The translations under genes and the position numbers were made by a program. DNA of 64,000 nucleotides from Micromonospora sediminimaris (GTDB taxonomy: Bacteria; Actinomycetota; Actinomycetes; Mycobacteriales; Micromonosporaceae): contig FOLJ01000004.1 of assembly GCA_900112325.1 (NCBI GenBank), positions 248,001 through 312,000 of the forward strand, in the 5' to 3' direction. How positions within the stretch are numbered: the stretch's first letter is position 1; each line of letters starts with the position of its first letter. Positions 51,978-59,338 of the stretch are shown piece after piece. The notes under the pieces were generated by a model. It searched no databases. It saw nothing but the letters and a program-made list of their open reading frames with translations, and was not told the origin of the DNA.

Positions 51978-53732
51978 GTGACAGGTGCCGACGTCAGGGA
52001 CCTCGACCCCGGCGACGGACGGTCTTCCACGCCGAGCGCCGCCCGGGTCCCCGCCTGGCGTCAGACCACCTCTCGGTCGGTCGCCGCGCTGCCCGCCCTG
52101 GAGCCGGCGCAGGGTCAGCCCGCCCTCGACTGGCCGGAGGTCGCCGAGCATCTGCGTGAAGGCGTGGTGGTGTGCGGTCCGGACGGGACCGTACGGCACG
52201 TCAGCCCGGTCGCGCAGCGTCTGCTGCCCGAGGTGGTCGTCGGCGGGACGCTCGCGGCCGTCGAGCAGTTGGCCTCGCTCGATCCACACCTGCGTCATCA
52301 CGGCAGGTGGCTGCGGGTACGCCGAGTCCCGCTCTCCGCCGGGCGTAGCTGCTGGTACGTCGAGGATGTCAGCGACCGCGAGAGGCGCTCCGAGGAACTG
52401 GCCGCCGAGCGGTCCAGGTCGGCGTTCCTGACGACGGTCGGCGACAAGCTGGGCAACCCGCTACACCCGGACCGGGCCGCCGCGGCGGTGGTCCGCCTGG
52501 CCGTGCCCACCCTCGCCGAGGTGGCGGTGCTGGTGCTGGCGCCACGGTCCGGACGGGCCCGCTGGTGGCGGGCCAGCCGGGCCGGAGACGAGACACCCAC
52601 CGTCGATCGCGGGGTGATCGCCGCCACGGCGCTCCCGCCGGCGATCGCCGAGAGTCTGCGGGGTAACCACCCGCACGCCGTCGACTGGCTGGTCGAGCAG
52701 GTCGTCGAGGCGGGCTGGCTGCCCGGTGTCTCCGCCACCGAGGTGGCTGCCCGGCTGGTGTCGTTGCCGGGCCGGGACGCGCCTGCGGGGGTGCTGCTCG
52801 TCGCGCGGGGGACGGGCGGCTGGTACGGCGAGGACGACCTCGACCTGGTTCGGGCCTTCGCCGCCCGGGCCGGTGCGGCGTTGACCACCGCGCTGCTCTA
52901 CCGCGAACAGGCGGAGGTGGCCGACATGTTGCAGGCCAGCCTGCTGCCTGTCGAGCCCGCTGCGGCGCCAGGGGTGGAGTGGGGCACGGCGTACCGTCCC
53001 GCCCAGGCCGGCCTACGCATCGGTGGCGACTTCTACGGTTCCCACCGGCTGCCCGACGGCGGCTCGGTGTTCTTCCTCGGCGACGTCTCCGGCAAGGGAG
53101 TCGAGGCGGCGGTCTTCACCGGGCAGCTGCGTCAGTGCCTGCACGCGCTGCACCGGGTCGAGCAGCAACCGGCCAAGCTGCTGCGGCTGCTCAACGACGC
53201 GCTGCTGGAGACGACCCTGGCGCACGGTCAGGGCCGGTTCGCCACCATGGTGCTGGGAGTGGTCCGTCCGCACCGCGACGGTGGCCTGGGGTTGACGCTG
53301 GCCGGCGGCGGGCACCTGCCGCCGTTGGTGCTGCGTTCCTCCGGCGAGGTCGAGCAGCTGCCGTTGAACGGCATGCTCATCGGCGTGGTGCCGGATCCGC
53401 GCATCGGACAGGTCTCCACGCGGCTCGCCCCCGGCGAAACATGCCTGCTCTACAGCGACGGAGTCACCGAGGCGCGCGGCGGCCGGCGGGGCGAGGAACT
53501 GCTCGGCACCGATCGCCTCGTGCAGGCGCTCACCGGGTGCCACCGGATGCCGGCACCGGCGCTGGCGGAGCGGATCGAACAGGTGACCTGCGACTGGTTG
53601 GCGCAGCGTGACCACGACGACATCGCGGTTCTCGCGCTGCGCGCTACCGGCGTCGCCAATCGCCCCCAACGGCATCTGCACGCGGTGCCGACCGTGACCG
53701 GGCCGGATCCGGAGGGGGCGACGACCCGGTGA
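51978..53732 (+). CDS. PAS/GAF-SpoIIE PP2C serine phosphatase
   Basis: 584 residues. A PAS-like segment (about 50-130: EHLREGVVVCGPDGTVRHVS ... GRSCWYVEDVSDRERRS) leads to a GAF-like domain (about 155-310) and a SpoIIE/PP2C phosphatase domain (about 325-565) with RIGGDFYGSHRLPDGG, FFLGDVSGKGVEAA, LTLAGGGHLPPLVL, CLLYSDGVTEARGG and RDHDDIAVLAL, all metal-binding acids present. RsbU-like: it dephosphorylates STAS proteins in response to a signal sensed by the PAS/GAF part. GTG 51978. Its stop overlaps the start of the B12-binding protein (GTGA), so the two are made together. Confidence 0.93.
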   Translation: MTGADVRDLDPGDGRSSTPSAARVPAWRQTTSRSVAALPALEPAQGQPALDWPEVAEHLREGVVVCGPDGTVRHVSPVAQRLLPEVVVGGTLAAVEQLASLDPHLRHHGRWLRVRRVPLSAGRSCWYVEDVSDRERRSEELAAERSRSAFLTTVGDKLGNPLHPDRAAAAVVRLAVPTLAEVAVLVLAPRSGRARWWRASRAGDETPTVDRGVIAATALPPAIAESLRGNHPHAVDWLVEQVVEAGWLPGVSATEVAARLVSLPGRDAPAGVLLVARGTGGWYGEDDLDLVRAFAARAGAALTTALLYREQAEVADMLQASLLPVEPAAAPGVEWGTAYRPAQAGLRIGGDFYGSHRLPDGGSVFFLGDVSGKGVEAAVFTGQLRQCLHALHRVEQQPAKLLRLLNDALLETTLAHGQGRFATMVLGVVRPHRDGGLGLTLAGGGHLPPLVLRSSGEVEQLPLNGMLIGVVPDPRIGQVSTRLAPGETCLLYSDGVTEARGGRRGEELLGTDRLVQALTGCHRMPAPALAERIEQVTCDWLAQRDHDDIAVLALRATGVANRPQRHLHAVPTVTGPDPEGATTR

Positions 53733-54775
53733 CCGCCGCGACGAGAGACACCTCGCTCGACGCCGTCTACCCGGACTACCTGCACTGTCTCGCCGAGGCC
53801 GACGAGCACGCCGCCGTCGAGGTGGCGCGCGGGCTGCTCGACGCCGGCGTGGCGGCCGAACGCGTGCTGCTGGATCTGGTCGCTCCGGCGCAGGCCGAGG
53901 TGGGCGAGCGTTGGGCGCGCAACGAGTGGAGCGTGGCCCAGGAGCACGCGGCGACGCACATCAGCGACCGGGTGGTGGCGGCCGTCGCCGCGTACGCCGA
54001 CGTGCGGCCGACCCGTGCCCGGATCGTGGTGGCCTGCATGGACGGCGAGTGGCACGCGTTGCCGGCGCGACTGGTCGCCGAGGTACTGCGGCTGCGCGGT
54101 TGGCAGGTCACCTTCCTGGGGGCCAGCGTCCCCGCCGCGCACCTGGTGTCGTACCTGCACCGGCACGACGCGTACGCGGTGGCGTTGGCCTCCGCGTTGC
54201 CGATGCGGCTACCGCACGCGCACCGGATGGTCGAGGTGTGCCGGCGTTCGGACGTGCCCGTGCTGGTCGGTGGTCGGGGCTTCGGTGTGGACGGCCGGTG
54301 GGCTCGGCGGCTCGGCGTGCCCTGGGCCGCCAGCGCCCCGGCCGCCGCCGACCTGCTCGGCGACGAACGAGCCCTGCGTGCGGCCGCGCCGGCCGACCTG
54401 GCGCACCTGGCCGACGACGAGTACGCCAGCCTGGTGAACCGGCGTGGTGAGTTGATCGACAGCGCGCTGGCCGACCTGGCGCAGCGGTTCCCGGCCATTC
54501 GCGACCACAGCCCGGCCCAGTTGGATTCGACGGTCAGCGACCTCGGATACATCCTGGATTTCCTGGCCGCCGCCCTCTACGTCGACGACGGCTCGCTGTT
54601 CACCGAGTTCGTCGAGTGGTTGGTGACCATCCTGGACAGTCGTAGCGTGCCGGCCGCGACGGTGGAAGCGTCGCTGGCCCACTACGGCGGGGTGCTGCAC
54701 GATTTTCCCCGGGCGGTGGACTTTCTCCAGCGGGGGCGCGGGGCGCTGCCGGTTGCCGACCGGCGAGCGGCCTGA
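53729..54775 (+). CDS. Cobalamin-binding protein with CarH-type W-x9-EH photosensor motif
   Basis: 348 residues. About 10-85 is the helical B12 cap (MetH/CarH type), with Trp62, then nine residues, then Glu72-His73 (ERWARNEWSVAQEHAATHIS). W-x9-EH is the motif that defines the adenosylcobalamin light sensor CarH. About 95-215 is the Rossmann B12 domain: IVVACMDGEWHALPARL with His109 at the lower-ligand position, VTFLGASVPAAHLV, ASALPMR, and VLVGGRGFG. The C-terminal 120 residues (SLVNRRGELIDSALADLAQR ... LFTEFVEWLVTILDSRSVPA) are helical and unknown. No MerR HTH, so it cannot act on DNA as CarH does; it likely signals to the coupled phosphatase. Confidence 0.85.
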   Translation: MTAATRDTSLDAVYPDYLHCLAEADEHAAVEVARGLLDAGVAAERVLLDLVAPAQAEVGERWARNEWSVAQEHAATHISDRVVAAVAAYADVRPTRARIVVACMDGEWHALPARLVAEVLRLRGWQVTFLGASVPAAHLVSYLHRHDAYAVALASALPMRLPHAHRMVEVCRRSDVPVLVGGRGFGVDGRWARRLGVPWAASAPAAADLLGDERALRAAAPADLAHLADDEYASLVNRRGELIDSALADLAQRFPAIRDHSPAQLDSTVSDLGYILDFLAAALYVDDGSLFTEFVEWLVTILDSRSVPAATVEASLAHYGGVLHDFPRAVDFLQRGRGALPVADRRAA

Positions 54776-54981
54776 CCGCGAGGTGAGCTGCCGCCCGCAA
54801 GGGCCCCTATACTTGTCGCGCAGCAAACATCTGTGCTGACCATAGCGGGCCAGGCCGGGGGTGCTGGAGGTACGGCCGCGACTTCGCGGACCCGGCGGTC
54901 GCCGACCGTCCGGCGATGGGCTAGATTTCCGCCAGCGCGGGGCCGGTAGGCCCCGTCCTGGCCGACCTGAGGCAGGTAGAG
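54776..54981 (+). promoter_or_regulatory. Promoter and long leader of the response-regulator gene
   Basis: TATACT at 54808-54813 is a near-consensus -10 box; the -35 region is weak. The leader of about 160 bases contains a stem GGGGCC-GGTA-GGCCCC (about 54940-54955). No B12 box of a cobalamin riboswitch is present. Confidence 0.45.
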
Positions 54982-55428
54982 ATGGGCGCACGCACCCTCG
55001 CTCCGGTTCGCATTCTCGTGGTGGACGACGACCCGGGCGACGTGCTCATGATCGAGGAGGCCCTGGCCACCTCGGACGTCGAGAAGGTGATCGACGTGGT
55101 CGCCGACGGTCAGGAGGCGATGGAGTTCCTCCGTCGCGAGGGCCGGCACGGCGACGCCCAACGCCCGGACGTGATCCTGCTCGACCTCAACATGCCCCGG
55201 ATGGACGGGCGTCAGGTGCTGGGCGAGGTGAAGGGCGACGAGGACCTGCGGACGATCCCGATCGTCGTGCTTACCACCTCGAACGCGGACACCGACATCA
55301 TCAGCAGCTACACGCTCCAAGCCAACGCCTACGTCACCAAGCCGATCGACCTGGACGACTTCAACGACGTGGTGCACCGGATCGACGAGTTCTTCGGTCG
55401 GGTGGTCGTGCTGCCCAAGCGGGGCTGA
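54982..55428 (+). CDS. Single-domain response regulator (Rcp1-like)
   Basis: 148 residues, a receiver domain without an output domain. VVDDDPGDVLMIEEAL, phospho-acceptor Asp68 in VILLDLNMPRMDGRQVL, switch Thr in VVLTTSNAD, and Lys in YVTKPIDLDDFNDVVHRI. The DDDPGDxxxIxEAL and LNMPRMDGRQVL forms match Rcp-type regulators that partner with phytochrome-like kinases. No histidine kinase is adjacent. Own promoter 170 bp upstream; same direction as the phosphatase-B12 operon. Confidence 0.92.
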   Translation: MGARTLAPVRILVVDDDPGDVLMIEEALATSDVEKVIDVVADGQEAMEFLRREGRHGDAQRPDVILLDLNMPRMDGRQVLGEVKGDEDLRTIPIVVLTTSNADTDIISSYTLQANAYVTKPIDLDDFNDVVHRIDEFFGRVVVLPKRG

Positions 55429-55446
55429 CCCGCCGTTACCGGCGGG
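55429..55446. terminator. Hairpin terminator
   Basis: Perfect 7-bp stem CCCGCCG / CGGCGGG with a TTAC loop, directly after the response-regulator stop codon and before the convergent lysozyme-like gene. Confidence 0.6.
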
Positions 55447-55471
55447 CCTGACCCGACGACGTACGCCCGGC

Positions 55472-56341
55472 TCAGGTCAGCGCCGCCACCACGGTGGCGG
55501 CCCGGTCCTCGTGCTGGGCGTAGGCGTAGGGGAAAGCGGAGATCTGCACGGCCTGGGCGGCCAGGGTCAGGCTCATCTGCTGCCAGCCGGGCACCTGGAG
55601 CAGCGCCTCGTAGAACGCGCGGGCCGCGTACGCCGGCCGCATCAGGTCTCGTACGCTGCCCCAACCGCTGCTGGGGCGTTGCTGGAACAGCCCGACGGAG
55701 TCGTGGTCCCAGCCGATGGCCTGGTGCGGGTAGTTCTGTGACTCGGGCAGCACGCCGCTGGCGTAGTTGAGCAGAGTGCTCTCCTGCATCGCGGTGGCCA
55801 CCGCGATCACCAGCCCCTGGCGGGGGATCTTCATGTCGACGCCGACGTCCACGATCGCCTTGGCGTTGTCCATCTGTGCCTGGGTGAGCCCGGCGACGGG
55901 TCGGGGGCGTGGTGGCTTGGTGGGGGCCTTCTTCTTCGGCTTCGGCTTGCTGGTGGGCGACGGCTTGGCGCTGGGCGAGGCGGTGGGGCTGGCCGGGGCG
56001 GGCGTGGGGCTGCGGTCGAAGGACCGGGAGGCGGCCTTCTCCTGAGCGGCGAGCGCGCGGTCGGTGAGCGCGCGGTCGGTGAGCGCCTCGGTCACCGGGG
56101 GCGGGGGTACCTCGTCATCGTGTCTGGTGGCCACGACGGCGGTGGCGCCGAGGCAGCAGGTCACGCCGGTGGCCAGAGCCACCCGGACCGGGGTGGAGGC
56201 GAGCACCGCGCGAACACCGCGGCGCGGTGTCGGCACGGCACGATGCCGGCCCATCAACCTTTCGGATGATGTGTCGTCGGCCGAAAGGCTCGCCGGTTGC
56301 CCGGGGGTCAGCTGCTGGTCGAAGTCGTCGTCGGGATGCAC
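55472..56341 (-). CDS. Secreted lysozyme-like (transglycosylase-type) protein
   Basis: 289 residues. Cytosolic head of about 45 residues, one membrane anchor (VALATGVTCCLGATAVVA), then a Pro/Lys/Ser spacer (TSKPKPKKKAPTKPPRPRPV) and a C-terminal domain with VIAVATAMQESTLLN (Glu as catalytic candidate), GLFQQRPSSGWGS and LLQVPGWQQMSLTLAAQAVQ. It resembles Rpf/SLT lysozyme-fold wall enzymes. GTG 56341 has TAGCCT six bases upstream and no ribosome binding site (leaderless); ATG 56254 is an alternative. A 15-bp tandem repeat encodes LTDRALTDRA in the stalk. Confidence 0.78.
   Translation of the reverse strand: MHPDDDFDQQLTPGQPASLSADDTSSERLMGRHRAVPTPRRGVRAVLASTPVRVALATGVTCCLGATAVVATRHDDEVPPPPVTEALTDRALTDRALAAQEKAASRSFDRSPTPAPASPTASPSAKPSPTSKPKPKKKAPTKPPRPRPVAGLTQAQMDNAKAIVDVGVDMKIPRQGLVIAVATAMQESTLLNYASGVLPESQNYPHQAIGWDHDSVGLFQQRPSSGWGSVRDLMRPAYAARAFYEALLQVPGWQQMSLTLAAQAVQISAFPYAYAQHEDRAATVVAALT
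56051..56095 (-). repeat. 15-bp tandem repeat within the lysozyme-like gene
   Basis: GAGCGCGCGGTCGGT occurs twice in perfect tandem (56051-56065, 56066-56080), then a degraded third copy (56081-56095). Encodes a repeated LTDRA in the extracytoplasmic stalk. Confidence 0.85.
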
Positions 56342-56347
56342 CCGCCG

Positions 56348-56353
56348 AGGCTA
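56348..56353 (-). promoter_or_regulatory. Leaderless-type -10 element of the lysozyme-like gene
   Basis: On the minus strand TAGCCT, CGGCGG, GTG. The spacing matches the other leaderless candidates. Confidence 0.55.
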
Positions 56354-56676
56354 GAAAGCCAATCGCCGCCTGCCATCGGCCCGGTTGGTGGCATGCGTCA
56401 CAATTCGCGGCTATCCGCCGGGTCATTCTCCACTTACGCTTACATACCGGTCGAGCCGGGCCTATCCACCGTGGAGGAAATGTCAGGAATGAGCCTATAA
56501 AACAGGGCGGAAACGGGATCTTGTAGACGTCTATCGAGCCCGTTGGTCGCCTCCCCCGAATGGGTGAGGCTGGGCTCGACCCAATCGAGCCGTCGCGTGG
56601 GGCGGTCGGACCAGGCGGTGCCCGCCGGCGGCGGTACGCGCCGGCAGGAACCCGGCTCGCTCATCCCACCAGCGGG
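56354..56676. other. Intergenic region without a recognised gene
   Basis: 323 bp between OsmC and the lysozyme-like gene, both on the minus strand. Around 56390-56530 it is less GC-rich than the surroundings. It contains only very short frames; the one with a good ribosome binding site (GGAGG at 56473) encodes a few codons only. No c-di-AMP riboswitch signature is seen. Confidence 0.4.
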
Positions 56677-57099
56677 TCAGTGTCGGCCGTTCTCCGCCGG
56701 ACTGACGGTGAGCCGGTGCCGGCCGCCGTCCTCGCTGGAGAACGGCCACAGCCGATCGGCGTGCTCGACCAGTTCGGCGAGCTGCTGTCGACTCAGCCCG
56801 ACCGACGAGATGGAGGCGTGCACGTCGGCCCGGTACCGGCCGTCGTCATCCCGCCCCAGCTTCGCCTCCGCGCGTACCTGCACGGTGTGCGCCTCGTCGG
56901 TGATCCCGCCGGCCGCCTCCACCGCCGCGTGGTGCAGGCAGGACGCGAACGCGGCGGCCAGCAGCTGCGACGGGGTCAGCCCGGTGCAGTGCGGCGCCAG
57001 CGGCGAGGCGAGGGCGGTCGACAGCGCCTCGTCGTCGGTGTGGATGTGACCGCCCTCGGCGGTCGCGGCGGCAACCTCGTTCAGCCAGGAACTCGGCAT
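56677..57099 (-). CDS. OsmC/Ohr family protein
   Basis: 140 residues. OsmC fold with TPSQLLAAAFASCLHHAAVE, where Cys54 is the conserved peroxidatic-region cysteine; a second Cys38 lies in LAPHCTGLTP, and the strand AHTVQVRAEAKLGRDD follows. The cysteine positions differ from canonical Ohr, so it belongs to the general OsmC group, reducing organic hydroperoxides with thiol help. ATG 57099 follows GGGAGGA by 5 bases. 59 bp beyond the kinase gene on the same strand, perhaps co-transcribed. Confidence 0.88.
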   Translation of the reverse strand: MPSSWLNEVAAATAEGGHIHTDDEALSTALASPLAPHCTGLTPSQLLAAAFASCLHHAAVEAAGGITDEAHTVQVRAEAKLGRDDDGRYRADVHASISSVGLSRQQLAELVEHADRLWPFSSEDGGRHRLTVSPAENGRH

Positions 57100-57158
57100 C
57101 GCGTTCCTCCCGTCACTCCCCGCCCGGCTACCCGGGGTCGGACGCGTGAAACCGGGGA

Positions 57159-58106
57159 TCAACCGCCGTGCCGACTCCACTGGGCGCCGACGGCGGCCTC
57201 GGTGACCTCGGCCGCAGCCCGCTCCGTCCACGGACTCACCGCCGGTGGCCGCTGCCGTGGCATCAGTGGCTCGTGCATCGGCACGTACACCCGGGCGTCG
57301 ACTGCCTCGGCCAGCAGCAGTGCGGCCACCAGGCTGCTCGGCCGCCGGGTCGGATCGTCGGCGAGGCAGCGCCGGCACAGGTCCGCCACCTCGGCGGGCA
57401 GCCCGGGCAACTCGGGCAACGGTCGCGGTGTCCGGCGTGACTCCCGCCCGAGCAACTGACTGACGCTGTCCACCGGGTACGGCAGGCGTCCCGCGAGGCT
57501 GTAGTGGAGAAGGACGCCGAGGGCGTAGATGTCGGCCGCCGGGGTCGCCGGGGCCCGGTGCAGCTGCTCCGGTGCCAGGTACGCGGGCGTACCGACCACG
57601 ACGCCGTCGGGCGCGGTGTCGGCGGCCCCGGCCGGGGTGGCGATGCCGAAGTCCAGCACCTTTACCCCCGAGGGGGTGAGCATCACGTTTGCCGGCTTGA
57701 TGTCGCGGTGCACGATGCCGTGGGCGTGCGCGGCGGCCAGCGCGGCGCTGACCTCCGCGCAGACCCGCACCGCGATCCGCCAGTCCAGTGGGCCGGTGCG
57801 CAGGTGTGCGGCGAGGGTCTGCCCCTCCGCCAGCTCCATGACGATGTACGGCAGCTCGTGCCCCAACCCGGTGTCGCAGGTGCCGAAGTCGTGCACGCTT
57901 GCCACGTTCGGGTGGACCAGGCGGGCCGCGGAGCGTGCCTCGGAGCGGATCCGCTCCACCGAAGCCGTCCCGTCGGGCTGACCGGGCGAGACCAGTTTCA
58001 CCGCGACCGACCGATCCAGCACGGTGTCGTACGCCCGCCACACCTCCGACATCCCGCCGATGCCGATGCGCTGTTCGAGCCGGTAGCGCCCGTCCAGCGT
58101 ACGCAT
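57159..58106 (-). CDS. Soluble Ser/Thr protein kinase
   Basis: 315 residues. Kinase domain 7-270: glycine loop IGIGGMSEVWRA, Lys37 (VAVKLV), HRDIKPAN (His133, Asp135), DFG 152-154, and GTPAYLAPEQL. No membrane helix; a 45-residue tail (VDARVYVPMHEPLMPRQRPP) ends the protein, so it is cytosolic, unlike the PknB-like kinase at 17754. ATG 58106. Upstream of OsmC on the same strand, which suggests a link to oxidative stress, but that is only position. Confidence 0.92.
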   Translation of the reverse strand: MRTLDGRYRLEQRIGIGGMSEVWRAYDTVLDRSVAVKLVSPGQPDGTASVERIRSEARSAARLVHPNVASVHDFGTCDTGLGHELPYIVMELAEGQTLAAHLRTGPLDWRIAVRVCAEVSAALAAAHAHGIVHRDIKPANVMLTPSGVKVLDFGIATPAGAADTAPDGVVVGTPAYLAPEQLHRAPATPAADIYALGVLLHYSLAGRLPYPVDSVSQLLGRESRRTPRPLPELPGLPAEVADLCRRCLADDPTRRPSSLVAALLLAEAVDARVYVPMHEPLMPRQRPPAVSPWTERAAAEVTEAAVGAQWSRHGG

Positions 58107-58270
58107 CGACCGCCCCCTGACCTCGTAGTGCTCCGCCGCGGCGCGTGAGGCCGTGGCCCCGGCACGGTACCCCGGCTCCGATCAGGGCAAACCCGCCTCC
58201 TACGGCGGCTGGTGCGTTAGCGTGCGAGCCGGGACGCCCGACGCGCCGGGCGGGCTGGAGGCGGAACGTG

Positions 58271-58495
58271 ATGAGTGAGGTGACCGTACGTTTCGTCGGC
58301 GGTCCGGCCCACGACCTGGTCCGGTCGCTGCCGGCCGGGCCGGACGGCGCACCGCCGCGGCTGTGGGTGCTGCGCCGGCCACAGGAGGCGCCCACACCGG
58401 CGGCCGACCATCTCTACGTGCGGCAACGCCCCGACGGGTCGGGCACCTGGTCCATGCGCTTCGTCCGGACCGACCCGGTCGGCGTGACCGAGTGA
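58271..58495 (+). CDS. Small hypothetical protein
   Basis: 74 residues: VTVRFVGGPAHDLVRSLPAG, LWVLRRPQEAPTPAADHLYV, and GTWSMRFVRTDPVG. Looks like a small beta-rich domain; no function known. ATG 58271 with GGAGGCGG 10 bases upstream (an overlapping GTG 58268 is possible). A TAGCGT box about 55 bp upstream (near 58216) could be its -10 element. Divergent from the kinase. Confidence 0.62.
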   Translation: MSEVTVRFVGGPAHDLVRSLPAGPDGAPPRLWVLRRPQEAPTPAADHLYVRQRPDGSGTWSMRFVRTDPVGVTE

Positions 58496-58577
58496 CCCCG
58501 GGTCGACCCCCTCCGACGGCGGCCGCACAGCTGGCACACAGCAACCGCACAAGCGGCCCCAAGTGCGCGGCCCCACC

Positions 58578-59333
58578 ATGGCAGCCATGAGGATCGAGGG
58601 CGAGGCCACGCCGGGCCGGGTGGAACTGCGTCGACCGGACGGTGAACCGGTCCGGGTGCTGGTCGTCGACGACGAGCCGACCCTGACGGACCTGCTGTCG
58701 ATGGCGCTGCGGTACGAGGGCTGGCAGGTGCGTACGGCAGCCGACGGCATGGCGGCGGTACGCGCCGCCCGGCAGTTCCGACCCGACGCGGTGGTGCTCG
58801 ACGTGATGCTGCCCGACCTCGACGGTTTCCAGGTGCTGCGCAAGTTGCGGGCGGACAACGACAGCGTGCCGGTGCTGTTCCTGACCGCCCGGGACGCGGT
58901 CGAGGAGCGGGTCGCCGGGCTGACCGTCGGCGGCGACGACTACGTGACCAAGCCGTTCAGCCTGGAGGAGGTCATCGCCCGGCTGCGCGCGCTGCTGCGC
59001 CGCTCCGGCTTCGCGGTGGCCGCCCGCCCGGACGCGGTGCTCACCGTGGGCGACCTCACCCTCGACGAGGACAGCCACGAGGTACGCCGGGACGGTCGGC
59101 TGATCACCCTCACCGCCACCGAGTTCGAGCTGCTGCGGTACCTGATGCGTAACCCCCGCCGGGTGCTGAGCAAGGCGCAGATCCTCGACCGGGTGTGGAA
59201 CTACGATTTCGGCGGCCAGGCCAACGTGGTCGAGTTGTACATCTCGTACCTGCGGAAAAAGATCGACGCCGGCCGCCAGCCGATGATCCACACGCTGCGC
59301 GGGGCCGGGTACCTGCTCAAGCCGGCGGAGTGA
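58578..59333 (+). CDS. OmpR family response regulator
   Basis: 251 residues. Receiver: VLVVDDEPTL, phospho-acceptor Asp75 in VVLDVMLPDLDGF, VLFLTARD, and YVTKPFSLEE. C-terminal winged helix: LTVGDLTLDEDSHEVRRDGR, LTATEFELLRYLMRNPRRVL, VVELYISYLRKKID. Start uncertain: ATG 58578 and ATG 58587 are both possible and neither has a good ribosome binding site. First gene of a four-gene operon (regulator, kinase, GT39, GT2). Confidence 0.95.
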   Translation: MAAMRIEGEATPGRVELRRPDGEPVRVLVVDDEPTLTDLLSMALRYEGWQVRTAADGMAAVRAARQFRPDAVVLDVMLPDLDGFQVLRKLRADNDSVPVLFLTARDAVEERVAGLTVGGDDYVTKPFSLEEVIARLRALLRRSGFAVAARPDAVLTVGDLTLDEDSHEVRRDGRLITLTATEFELLRYLMRNPRRVLSKAQILDRVWNYDFGGQANVVELYISYLRKKIDAGRQPMIHTLRGAGYLLKPAE

Positions 59334-59338
59334 GCGGG

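Noticed and set aside
54776..54981. Possible cobalamin riboswitch near the B12-binding protein
   Set aside because: No B12 box or matching core; the structure seen is only a short GC hairpin, and the region lies downstream of the B12 gene.
56342..56676. Possible c-di-AMP (ydaO) riboswitch before the lysozyme-like gene
   Set aside because: None of the conserved ydaO core segments is visible, and the gene appears to be leaderless.
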